Shown: positions 33,477 to 41,792 of the stretch, piece after piece
How the letters are laid out: the number at the start of each line of letters is the position of its first letter
Numbering within the stretch: position 1 is the first letter of the stretch
DNA from: CAMTWZ01 sp041749075
GTDB taxonomy: Bacteria > Bacteroidota > Rhodothermia > Balneolales > HLUCCA01
DNA length: 64,000 nucleotides
Reading direction: 5' to 3'
NCBI GenBank assembly: GCA_041749075.1
Contig: JBGTBY010000031.1
Coordinates: forward strand, 214,227 to 278,226
Program-made: the position numbers and the translations under genes
Notes under the pieces: generated by a model
The model's input: only the letters and a program-made list of their open reading frames with translations
Told to the model about the DNA's origin: nothing
The model's database searches: none

Positions 33477-35771
33477 ATGCGATACCCAATCCTTTGTCTG
33501 ATTCTTTTATCGGCGTTCTTTTCGCCGGCCAATAGCCAACCAGTCGATACGTGGCGTAGTTATGTGTCGCATATCGCCGTTCAAGATGTGATATCGGAAC
33601 CGGATGGAGACCTTTGGGTGATCTCCACGGGCGGATTGTATCACAGATCCACCGATGGCACCATCACCCAATACTCCAAACTGGATGGCTTGTACGGCAC
33701 CAATCCAACCAGCCTTTTGTTGGATGCGCCTCGAAACAGAGTTTGGTTAGGATATGATGATGGCACCTACTCGTATCTGGATGTCGAAACGAGCGTCATC
33801 CGGACCTTCACGGACATCCAACGGAATACCCGGTTTCTCACACGGCGCATCAATCAGATGGTCCTATCGGGAAATGATATTCTGATTGGTACGGATTTCG
33901 GAATTGTGATCGTGCGCGCTGAAACAGGGATTGTTGCCGATTCTTACACGAATTTGGGCACGTTCGGATCAGGAATACGGGTAAGATCACTGACTCGAAA
34001 AAATGGTGTGTTCATTTTAGGAACGGATTCAGGCATTGCCGTCGGCGATCCGTCCACAGGCGATCTCTTGGTATCAACCAGTTGGGATACCTATCCCACA
34101 CCGAATCCGGTTGTGTCGATGGGCTATCAGAACGACATCCTATACCTCACGCATGGCACCGAGAACGCTCGATTTGTAAATGATGCGATAGAGCCAGTCG
34201 GAATCTGGCCCTTTGTAGTGGCTCGTTATAGGCCACTATCGGATGGAAGCCTGGCCGGCATCCAAACCGGAGGAATCGCTGTTCTGAAATCGGACCAGTC
34301 TATCGAAACCATCACCCTGCCGAACCCCGGAGTGCGGCATTCTTCGATAACTCGAGTTGGGTCGAGTTGGGTGATCGGCACATTCAATCAAGGACTTTTC
34401 ATCCGCACCAATCTGAATGACGAACGCATTACGTTGAATACGCCCTATTTGAATCTATTCAGCCAATTGCATTATTCGGATGGGGTACTTGCCGTTGCAT
34501 CCAGTTCGACGCCGGGACAAGTCAATTTCATATTCCAGACATCCGGTTATTCCTTATTGAGCGATGACAATTGGGAGAATGTGAATCTGGATACGTCGCC
34601 ATTCTTCACGGAGCGGGGATTGAACAGTGTGCATCGGGTCACGTCGAATGATGAACATTATTTCTTTGGAACATTTGGTGCTGGAATCATACGTCGTACC
34701 AAGACATCCGACGACCATGTTCTGTATAACGGAACCAACAGTAATTTGCCAGGCTTTTCTCCGACATTCATTGTGAATACGGGGTTGTCGGCAGCCCGAA
34801 ATGGCAACATCTGGGCAACCATGTTGACGAGTACGAACGAGCCGCTCGCGATGTATGATCGAACTACGGAAGAATGGGCTCGCTATCCAACATCGAGCAA
34901 GGCGCCCAATCAAACGATCTATCGTGATGTGTTTGTGGATTCCTACGATCAGAAGTGGATCATTTTAGCGACAGCAACCCTGCAAGGTCGAGGTTTGTTG
35001 GTAACCACCTTTGATGAGGATGGGGTGGAACAATCGTTCCGATTGACGACCAACGATACGGAAGGAGCTTTGCCGAATGAAACCGTAAGGGCCGTCGTAC
35101 AAGATCAACGGGGTGAAATCTGGGTTGGAACCGACCGGGGGATCGTGCGCTTCCTGTTTCCAGACAGGATCATCAACGGCAGCACACAGGAACGACGCTC
35201 CACACCATTGATCAACCAAGATCCGACTGTCAGCGACCGCATCCTGCTTCGTGATATCCAAGTCACAGCGATGGCTGTGGATCCATCCAATCAGAAATGG
35301 GTGGGGACATTGAACGATGGTGTTTGGCTGATTTCAGAGTCTGGCGGTGCTGTATTGAAGCACTTCACTGCCGAAAACTCACCTCTGGTCTCAAACCGCA
35401 TCGAATCCATTGCGATTGATTCGCAAACCGGAGAAGTGTACTTCGCAACAGATCTGGGTATGGTGGGTTATGTGGCTGAATCGACCGTTGGGGTATCCGA
35501 CATGAAGGAACTGGTTGTCTATCCCAATCCATATACATACTCATCATCCACAGGCAGCTTGATTTACATCGAAGGGTTGAAGGATGATGCCACAGTTCAT
35601 GTGATGTCGGTTGACGGCACGTTGGTGAAGCGCATGGAAACGAGAGGTGGCCGCGTGTCTTGGGATGGGATGGATGAGCGGGGAAACCGCTTGCCGACCG
35701 GGATTTATTCGATTGTCGGTACCCATGAATCGGGTGCGAGAGGATCAGCCAAGATTCTGATGATGCCCTAA
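33477..35771 (+). CDS. PorZ-like two-propeller protein with type IX-style C-terminal domain
   Basis: A 764-residue secreted protein with a signal peptide (LCLILLSAFFSPANSQ). Two beta-propeller regions carry repeated two-component-regulator-propeller blades (GDLWVISTGGLYHRSTDG, GEIWVGTDRGIVRF, NQKWVGTLNDGVWLISESG). The C-terminal beta-sandwich has the type IX sorting look: LVVYPNPYTYSSS, VHVMSVDGTLVKRM, NRLPTGIYSIVGTH. Length and layout match PorZ, the type IX secretion component that delivers A-LPS to the sortase in Porphyromonas (about 776 residues). It could also be a generic propeller cargo of that system. No other type IX genes are in the window. A terminator follows 10 bases after the stop. 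Confidence 0.72.
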   Translation: MRYPILCLILLSAFFSPANSQPVDTWRSYVSHIAVQDVISEPDGDLWVISTGGLYHRSTDGTITQYSKLDGLYGTNPTSLLLDAPRNRVWLGYDDGTYSYLDVETSVIRTFTDIQRNTRFLTRRINQMVLSGNDILIGTDFGIVIVRAETGIVADSYTNLGTFGSGIRVRSLTRKNGVFILGTDSGIAVGDPSTGDLLVSTSWDTYPTPNPVVSMGYQNDILYLTHGTENARFVNDAIEPVGIWPFVVARYRPLSDGSLAGIQTGGIAVLKSDQSIETITLPNPGVRHSSITRVGSSWVIGTFNQGLFIRTNLNDERITLNTPYLNLFSQLHYSDGVLAVASSSTPGQVNFIFQTSGYSLLSDDNWENVNLDTSPFFTERGLNSVHRVTSNDEHYFFGTFGAGIIRRTKTSDDHVLYNGTNSNLPGFSPTFIVNTGLSAARNGNIWATMLTSTNEPLAMYDRTTEEWARYPTSSKAPNQTIYRDVFVDSYDQKWIILATATLQGRGLLVTTFDEDGVEQSFRLTTNDTEGALPNETVRAVVQDQRGEIWVGTDRGIVRFLFPDRIINGSTQERRSTPLINQDPTVSDRILLRDIQVTAMAVDPSNQKWVGTLNDGVWLISESGGAVLKHFTAENSPLVSNRIESIAIDSQTGEVYFATDLGMVGYVAESTVGVSDMKELVVYPNPYTYSSSTGSLIYIEGLKDDATVHVMSVDGTLVKRMETRGGRVSWDGMDERGNRLPTGIYSIVGTHESGARGSAKILMMP

Positions 35772-35773
35772 AT

Positions 35774-35804
35774 AAAAAAAGGCGACCCGATTGGGCCGCC
35801 TTTT
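35774..35804. terminator. Bidirectional intrinsic terminator between convergent genes
   Basis: GGCGACCC pairs with GGGCCGCC (one A-C mismatch) around a GATT loop, flanked by seven A on the left and TTTT on the right. It therefore works on both strands. It separates the PorZ-like gene from the convergent ompA-like gene. Confidence 0.85.
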
Positions 35805-35824
35805 CAAGGTCAATCACATCCCGC

Positions 35825-36772
35825 TTAGCGGCGAGGAGTGAATGGGAACGGGTTCAGAGGAACCGATTCCGCTCTGCGGTTGGCACGGCATCCGCGGCCC
35901 GTCGCATCATCTGTAGCACATGGAACAGGTGCTTTGCCAAGTCCGCGTGATTCGATGCGGTTCTCAGCTACACCATTGCGCACATAAAACTGACGCACGG
36001 CGTTTGCACGACGAACAGACAAGCGAAGGTTGTATTGGTCTCCGCCCACGTGATCGGTATAAGCGTCCACACGGATTTTGAAGTTCGGAGCGGCTTTGAG
36101 TTTCGTTACGTTCTGTGTGAGCATTTGACCCGCTTGCGCATCGATGTTCGACATATCGAATGCGAAGTTGACTGTGTCCAATGTGCGGATGAACAATGGA
36201 TCATTCGCATCCAATGGGTTGGTTGCCATTTGGATTTCCTGACCGTCGGTGAATCCATCACCATCCGTGTCTGGATTGTTCGGATCGGTTTTGTGGGTCA
36301 TCACTTCGTCGTAATCACTCAAACCATCGCCATCGGTATCAGCAGACAGCGGATTGGTGCGATGCTGATTGACTTCGGCGCCGTCAGCGAGACCATCACC
36401 ATCGGTATCCGGATTTTTTGGATCGGTTTTGTGAACATTCACTTCATCCCCATCGGATAGACCATCACCATCGGTATCCCGGTTGTTCGGATCGGTGCTG
36501 TGTTTCATCACTTCATCGAAATCATTCAGTCCGTCCCCATCCGTATCTGGGTTCAGCGGGTTGGTGTTGTAGACGCGAAGTTCATCATAATCGTTGAGTC
36601 CATCTCCGTCGGTGTCGCGGGCGCGGAGTTGGTCATCGGTAAGCGAGTTCAAGTATTCAAGTGTCATTGGATTTGGTTCTGGCACTACAGCAGGTGGTGG
36701 CTTTGGGCAGGCCATTACCACGACCGCAAGGACTACCATCATCAGGTAGCGTTGGTAAATAGGGTTGATCAT
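35825..36772 (-). CDS. OmpA-family lipoprotein with thrombospondin type-3 repeats
   Basis: A lipoprotein of about 315 residues. Start at 36772 gives a lipoprotein signal (LMMVVLAVVVMAC); the longer open frame reads antisense through tRNA-Ala and is rejected. A Pro-rich linker and about six Ca-binding TSP3 repeats of roughly 23 residues follow (DTDGDGLNDYDELRVYNTNP and variants), covering about residues 45-185. The OmpA C-terminal peptidoglycan-binding domain comes last (VDAYTDHVGGDQYNLRLSVR, RANAVRQFYVRNGVAENRIE). It would tether the outer membrane to peptidoglycan, with the repeats acting as a calcium-stiffened spacer. It is monocistronic, with terminator signals downstream. Confidence 0.92.
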   Translation of the reverse strand: MINPIYQRYLMMVVLAVVVMACPKPPPAVVPEPNPMTLEYLNSLTDDQLRARDTDGDGLNDYDELRVYNTNPLNPDTDGDGLNDFDEVMKHSTDPNNRDTDGDGLSDGDEVNVHKTDPKNPDTDGDGLADGAEVNQHRTNPLSADTDGDGLSDYDEVMTHKTDPNNPDTDGDGFTDGQEIQMATNPLDANDPLFIRTLDTVNFAFDMSNIDAQAGQMLTQNVTKLKAAPNFKIRVDAYTDHVGGDQYNLRLSVRRANAVRQFYVRNGVAENRIESRGLGKAPVPCATDDATGRGCRANRRAESVPLNPFPFTPRR

Positions 36773-36869
36773 TGGTTTTTTTTGTGGTGTGTGAGTATAT
36801 GTGGATGGTATTTGCGTTGAAAATAGCACAATAATTGTGTATGTGCCAAACGGATGGAGTTTTAATTTA

Positions 36870-36901
36870 TTGAGTGGTTCGTCGAAAACTTGGTATATTT
36901 G
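36870..36901 (+). promoter_or_regulatory. Promoter of tRNA-Ala (Bacteroidota type)
   Basis: TTG at 36870-36872 is followed, after 21 bases, by TATATTTG (TAnnTTTG) at 36894-36901. This places the predicted start of transcription 3-4 bases before the mature tRNA 5' end at 36911. Box sequence and distance fit the -33/-7 promoters of Bacteroidota. Confidence 0.65.
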
Positions 36902-36910
36902 CTTCCCCAT

Positions 36911-36984
<74 letters not shown>

Positions 36985-36985
36985 C

Positions 36986-37019
36986 AAAGGCTTTCCGACA
37001 CAATCGGAGAGCCTTTTTT
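36986..37019 (+). terminator. Intrinsic terminator of tRNA-Ala
   Basis: An 11-bp stem (AGGCTTTCCGA with TCGGAGAGCCT, one T-G wobble) closes a five-base loop and is followed by a run of six T at 37014-37019. It begins two bases after the tRNA 3' end. Confidence 0.9.
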
Positions 37020-37094
37020 ATATCGGGAACATGAATGTTAGAGATGGGTTTATATTCCGTACATTCAACCACTTGAGGTTACTGATCCGCACCC

Positions 37095-38267
37095 ATGAAA
37101 CGTTTTCTCTTCCTCCCTATATGTCTCGTTTTCACCCTGATAGGCAACGCTCAAACAACGACGCCTGATGTGGTTGTGAATGTGAGATTGACCGAAGCGG
37201 TAACCAAGGCTCAAGTCATCTCCTTATCAACCATAGGGGTGAACGCTCGAGGTCAAGGCCAACGCGTGATGGAGCTCGTTCTTCAAAACCGGTCCAACAC
37301 AACCGCCAACAACCTCTACCTCCATGTGAGTGTGTCTGCATCGTCTGTGGGTTTGGTCGCAACGATTGACACGAAACAGAACGACCCGTTCAGCCTCAGA
37401 CCGATGCAACTGGTTGTCGCAGACAATAATCGTCTATTACATGGCATTCCTGGCATCGTTGGTGGTGATGGTTTTGAAGGTGGATTGACAACGGAAGGCG
37501 AAGATTTTGTTGAATCATTGGCAGGTGCCACACGCTTACCAGATGCGATTTACACCGTTGTCGTATCTCTGTATCACGGAAATAATCGGTTGAATGGCGG
37601 ACGCTTGGTATCAACCGTCACACAAAGCATCGGTTCACGCCCGATCATGAATATCACCGATTTTAATTTGCTGACACCTGGTGGACCGTTGGGTTCCAAT
37701 GAGTTGTCCGCTTCATCTCAACCATCCTTTCGGTGGGAAGGTCCAAGTAATACAGATTATCGCTTGATCATTGTGCAAGATCCGGGTCGGGGCCAATCGG
37801 CAGAATCCCTAATCCAAGCGGCACTGTCTACCGAACCTGTGATTGGTCGTAGTCCGGTGGGTTCATTGCTGGAAAATGAAATGATTGATGCCATCATCCG
37901 AAACAACACGTTTTTCTATCCTACATCCGGCGTGAAACGGTTGGCATTCGGGAGGAAATATTATTGGCAGGTAATTGCGCAAATCCGAACAAGCCGAGGT
38001 GTGGATTCACGTCCATCTTCCATTTACGAGTTCACATTGTCGAATCCGCAAACCGCGCAGAACGCTGAACTTCAGGCTGCACTCCTTCCCATGGCTTCAT
38101 CCATCAGTCCTGAAGTGGCAGCAGCCATACAGCAACTGATTCAAAGTGGATATGCTATGGACAAACTGGTCATTGACGGTCGAGAACTATCCGGTGCAAC
38201 TTTACAAGCGTTTTTGGAAGATTTCGTAGAAAAAGTGAAGCGTGGTGAAATCATCCTTGTGAAATGA
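37095..38267 (+). CDS. Secreted protein of unknown function, first gene of the FecR-CHASE2 operon
   Basis: A 390-residue protein with a signal peptide (FLFLPICLVFTLIGNAQ). I do not recognise a family. The N-terminal half looks like an Ig- or beta-sandwich fold (VMELVLQNRSNTTANNLYLH, DAIYTVVVSLYHGNNR). The middle (PSFRWEGPSNTDYRLIIVQD, RKYYWQVIAQIRTSRGVDSR) resembles fibronectin-III-like domains that describe 'values' in envelope proteins. The C-terminus is helical and charged (LQAFLEDFVEKVKRGEIILV), without an outer-membrane terminal strand, so it is probably periplasmic. Its stop overlaps the FecR start (ATGA), which implies coupled translation and a role in the same pathway. Confidence 0.7.
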   Translation: MKRFLFLPICLVFTLIGNAQTTTPDVVVNVRLTEAVTKAQVISLSTIGVNARGQGQRVMELVLQNRSNTTANNLYLHVSVSASSVGLVATIDTKQNDPFSLRPMQLVVADNNRLLHGIPGIVGGDGFEGGLTTEGEDFVESLAGATRLPDAIYTVVVSLYHGNNRLNGGRLVSTVTQSIGSRPIMNITDFNLLTPGGPLGSNELSASSQPSFRWEGPSNTDYRLIIVQDPGRGQSAESLIQAALSTEPVIGRSPVGSLLENEMIDAIIRNNTFFYPTSGVKRLAFGRKYYWQVIAQIRTSRGVDSRPSSIYEFTLSNPQTAQNAELQAALLPMASSISPEVAAAIQQLIQSGYAMDKLVIDGRELSGATLQAFLEDFVEKVKRGEIILVK

Positions 38268-39031
38268 GACATACGTTCTACGCAACCGCTTTCGGTATCA
38301 TGGTTCTGCTCATGGTGGGGCTGAATGATACCTCAAATAGCAATCGTGAAGGTGCCGCGTTGGAGACTGCCAATGCGGAAGCACAACGCCCGCTTGCGAT
38401 TGTGAGGCGGTTCCGGCCGATGGTCCAAGTTCGGGATTCCGAAAATGTGGAATGGGTTGAAGCCACGGTCGCCTATCAACTGTTCGATAAAGATACCCTC
38501 CGCACGGAAAGCGAAGGGTATGCCGTGTTGCAATTAATTGATAACAGCCTGGCTCGTGTTCGACCTAACTCTGTATTGGTGATTCGCGGCGAAACCAATT
38601 CCAGAAACGGTTTGAACTCGAGGATCCAAGTGGAAAGCGGTGAAGTGAATTTGCGAGTGGAAGGACGCGTGAGTCAATATGAAGTGGCCACGCCTTCCGC
38701 TGTTGCCGCTGTGAAAGGAACCGAATTCACGACGCGTATCCTCATGGATGGTAGCTCTGAATTCATTTGTTACTCGGGTGTTGTGGAAGTCAAAGCCAAT
38801 ACGTCTGGTCGTGCCCAGAACCTGACCCGCCGCAGACGGGCTGTTGTGGATCCGAACGGAAACAACATCGTGATCAATACCCTCAGCAATCAGGAAGTAC
38901 GTCGCAATCAATCGGAGTATCAGCAATTGGATACATCGTCGAAACCGAAAGTTGTGCGACTCCGATTCGTGAATGCCGAAGGACAAATGCAGGAAATTGA
39001 AATTCAGTATTTCGAGAAACTACAACCCTGA
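38264..39031 (+). CDS. FecR-domain periplasmic protein
   Basis: A 255-residue protein with an N-terminal signal or anchor (TFYATAFGIMVLLMVGL). A FecR domain spans about residues 75-185: DTLRTESEGYAVLQLIDNS, RVRPNSVLVIRGE, IQVESGEVNLRVEGR, FEVATPSA-like YEVATPSAVAAVKGTEF and FICYSGVVEVKA. It lacks the N-terminal cytoplasmic anti-sigma portion of classical FecR, so it is not an anti-sigma factor. Stand-alone FecR domains next to CHASE2 cyclases are known from several phyla and are thought to act as periplasmic sensors. Here it sits between an unknown secreted protein and a large barrel, with the CHASE2 cyclase gene after that. Confidence 0.85.
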   Translation: MRHTFYATAFGIMVLLMVGLNDTSNSNREGAALETANAEAQRPLAIVRRFRPMVQVRDSENVEWVEATVAYQLFDKDTLRTESEGYAVLQLIDNSLARVRPNSVLVIRGETNSRNGLNSRIQVESGEVNLRVEGRVSQYEVATPSAVAAVKGTEFTTRILMDGSSEFICYSGVVEVKANTSGRAQNLTRRRRAVVDPNGNNIVINTLSNQEVRRNQSEYQQLDTSSKPKVVRLRFVNAEGQMQEIEIQYFEKLQP

Positions 39032-39053
39032 CCCCTGAACCAGGTCATTTTCT

Positions 39054-41792
39054 ATGTCACGTCTGTTGTCCCGTTGCCTATCGGGGCTGATTATCTTACT
39101 CTGTACGTCGACCGTCTATGCACAGCGAATCGTGCATACGGCACCACTCGGGATTCAGTCCGGGGAGAATGTAGGCATTGAATACCAAATCGTAGGGGTG
39201 ACAAGCGAATTCGTGGTCGAAACCGCACTCTTCTATCGTTTTCAGGGAGATTTGGCGTACAACCGCGTTCGGGCAGCCTCCACCGGGATGACATACACCG
39301 CTATGATTCCATCCGTACCGGTGAATGCCGGTAATCTGGAGTATTATATCGTTGCAGAACTGGCGAATGGCACGTTAATTAGTCTGCCAACGAGCAGCCC
39401 GGCCGACAATCCGTTTCAAGTCACGATCACGCGTCCTCCACCTCAAGGTCCGATGGAGACCATGGTGGCGAACATTGAATTCAGAGTGATGTCGCCCATG
39501 CCTGGCACACCAATGATCGATGATGATCTTCTTATCGCCGTAGCCCTATTCCCCCAAGATTCATTGGCCATCACCGATTCGATTCGAATCCGATTGAATG
39601 GGATGGATGTCACCGATCAAGCCAATATCGGCCCTTACCTCATCACACTCATCCCGGAGGATCTTCCGCATGGGCAGTATCAAGTGGAATTACTGTATCG
39701 CTATGATGGAGTGATTACGACAGTCACGAATTGGACATTCAATGTAGTCTCATCGCAATCCCAATTCGCAATGGCCGAATCCCGTGCCTCTCTGGTGAAT
39801 GGAGATTTCGAGCTTACGGCACGCTCGCAATCCACTGGCGGGTCATCAAATGATTTTGTGAGAGGCTCCACGTCGATGAGAGGTTCTTACGGATGGTTAT
39901 CTTACAGCGCAAACGGGCTGTTGACATCCCAAGAAAACACACGACTGCAGCCTCAGAATCGGTTCGGGGCTCGGATCGCAGCCGGAAACTATCTTGTGCT
40001 AGAGGCCGGGCATGTGTACCCCGCAATGAACCCGCTCTTATTGGCCGGGCGACGTGTTTATGGAATCAACACACAGATGAGCGCACTGTGGAGCACATTG
40101 AATGTCCAAGTTGTGTATGGTGAGCTGAATCGCAAGGTCCCAACCTTGTATAATCCCATCGCAGAATTGGTGGATTCGACGGATTTCGGTGGCACGACGT
40201 ACCGAGACACGACCTATTCCCTTCGCTTCAAGCCCGGCGGCGCCGGTACTCATAAACGCATGATCTTGGCATCGCGTATCTCGTTTGGAAGCGGTCGGTA
40301 TGCCCAGCTCGGGATCAATGCACTGAAAGTGAAAGACGATGTAAAATCCATTTCCGTGGTCGATTCCCTATTCGATCCCGCCGCGTCCAGATACATCAAT
40401 GCCCTGTCTCCATCGCAACGAGCCTGGCTGGAACAAAACCCCTTGGCCTTCCAAGTAGAGCTGTCCAACCCAACCCCTCAAGACAACATCGTGGCCGGCG
40501 CCGATTTCAAATTGAATCTGCACGGCGGTCGTATTCAACTGCAGTCTGACGGAGCCGTGAGTGCGTTGAATACGAACATCGACCCAGGTCCACTATCCCA
40601 AAAATATGCGGATGAACTTGGTGTGGAAATCGACCAAGATATCCTTGATCGGTTAGACCGACTTTCGTGGTTGCTCATCATCAACGAAAACATGTCGTCT
40701 TTACCGCTTCGTGTGCGCAATGACGAGGTGGAATTGTTCGTACCCAAAGGAATTTTCGCCTATCAAAACCGTCTTTCATTGAATTATTTCAAGCACAGTA
40801 TCGGTTTTCAGCAACGATGGATTGGTCCGGATTATGTCTCGCTCGCCAACAACGGGATTCGCCGCGATGTGGCAGGTTACACCATTTCCGACCGCTTCCG
40901 CATGCTTAAGAACACGGTCTACATGAACCTGCAGTTCGAGAAACTGTGGGATAATTTGGGCGATCAACTTGCGGCACGCACGTACACCACCAATTATGGC
41001 ATATCGACAAGCTGGTACCCGGTCAACTTCCGACTTCCCCGCATTACCGTCTCCATCCGCCGCCAGTTCCGCGATAACAACATCGAATCCCGAAATGCAC
41101 TGATATCGCCCAGTTTGTTGGATGTGGCCGTTCGTCACTTGGATGTGGAATCGATTGCGCCTGATACGGTGGTTGCGACCCGCGCCACACCGCGTCTGAA
41201 CAAGACATGGCAGATCGGATCGGGTATCTCCCGGCAATTCAATGTGTTCAACATGGTGCATAATGTGACCTTGAACCTCACATCCATCACGACAGACGAT
41301 CAGCGGTTCAGGTATGGAGATTTTAACACTCGTTCGGTTTCTCTCGGCGTTCAAACTGACTTGGTGGACCTGCCTATCCGCACGAACCTGAATCTGGGCT
41401 ACACCAATGCCGATGCGCAAAGCGGATTGAACAATTTGAAGTTGTTCGGATTGGTCGTCGGCGGGAATTATTACCTGCTTGAAAACCGGAATCTGATGCT
41501 TACCGCCGAGACATCCATCATCAGTTCGAAATCCATCAATACCCAATTGGATGTGGACGATAATGGCACTCCAGATAATGTGTATGATGATTTTTATGCG
41601 CCGAATTTCAGCACACGCGATGAAAGCCGGAACATCAACTACATCGGTTCCTTGGGCGCGGAGTACCGATTCCTTGAACGTCACCTGATCGCCGCATCGG
41701 CGAGCATCACCTCCATCCAAGTGCGGGCCTTGAACGCACTGTCGCAACCGAACGACCACTATTTCCAAGTTCGGTATTTCTACACCTTCTGA
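39054..41792 (+). CDS. Large outer-membrane beta-barrel protein of unknown family
   Basis: A 912-residue protein with a signal peptide (SGLIILLCTSTVYAQ). The first 230 residues look like two Ig-like domains (GENVGIEYQIVGVTSEFVVE, HGQYQVELLYRYDGVITTVT). From about residue 240 to the end there are many alternating amphipathic strands with aromatic girdle residues. The last strand ends in Phe (YFQVRYFYTF), the usual BAM-recognised outer-membrane signature. No TonB plug or TonB box was seen. It is 22 bases after fecR, and its stop shares a base with the start of the CHASE2 cyclase (TGATG). A role as the surface-exposed input of the cyclase pathway is plausible but unproven. Confidence 0.75.
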   Translation: MSRLLSRCLSGLIILLCTSTVYAQRIVHTAPLGIQSGENVGIEYQIVGVTSEFVVETALFYRFQGDLAYNRVRAASTGMTYTAMIPSVPVNAGNLEYYIVAELANGTLISLPTSSPADNPFQVTITRPPPQGPMETMVANIEFRVMSPMPGTPMIDDDLLIAVALFPQDSLAITDSIRIRLNGMDVTDQANIGPYLITLIPEDLPHGQYQVELLYRYDGVITTVTNWTFNVVSSQSQFAMAESRASLVNGDFELTARSQSTGGSSNDFVRGSTSMRGSYGWLSYSANGLLTSQENTRLQPQNRFGARIAAGNYLVLEAGHVYPAMNPLLLAGRRVYGINTQMSALWSTLNVQVVYGELNRKVPTLYNPIAELVDSTDFGGTTYRDTTYSLRFKPGGAGTHKRMILASRISFGSGRYAQLGINALKVKDDVKSISVVDSLFDPAASRYINALSPSQRAWLEQNPLAFQVELSNPTPQDNIVAGADFKLNLHGGRIQLQSDGAVSALNTNIDPGPLSQKYADELGVEIDQDILDRLDRLSWLLIINENMSSLPLRVRNDEVELFVPKGIFAYQNRLSLNYFKHSIGFQQRWIGPDYVSLANNGIRRDVAGYTISDRFRMLKNTVYMNLQFEKLWDNLGDQLAARTYTTNYGISTSWYPVNFRLPRITVSIRRQFRDNNIESRNALISPSLLDVAVRHLDVESIAPDTVVATRATPRLNKTWQIGSGISRQFNVFNMVHNVTLNLTSITTDDQRFRYGDFNTRSVSLGVQTDLVDLPIRTNLNLGYTNADAQSGLNNLKLFGLVVGGNYYLLENRNLMLTAETSIISSKSINTQLDVDDNGTPDNVYDDFYAPNFSTRDESRNINYIGSLGAEYRFLERHLIAASASITSIQVRALNALSQPNDHYFQVRYFYTF

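Noticed and set aside
40776..41768. Long antisense ORF (330 codons) opposite the large barrel gene
   Set aside because: It has no signal, domain or ribosome site, and it shadows a barrel gene with a clear signal peptide and terminal strand.
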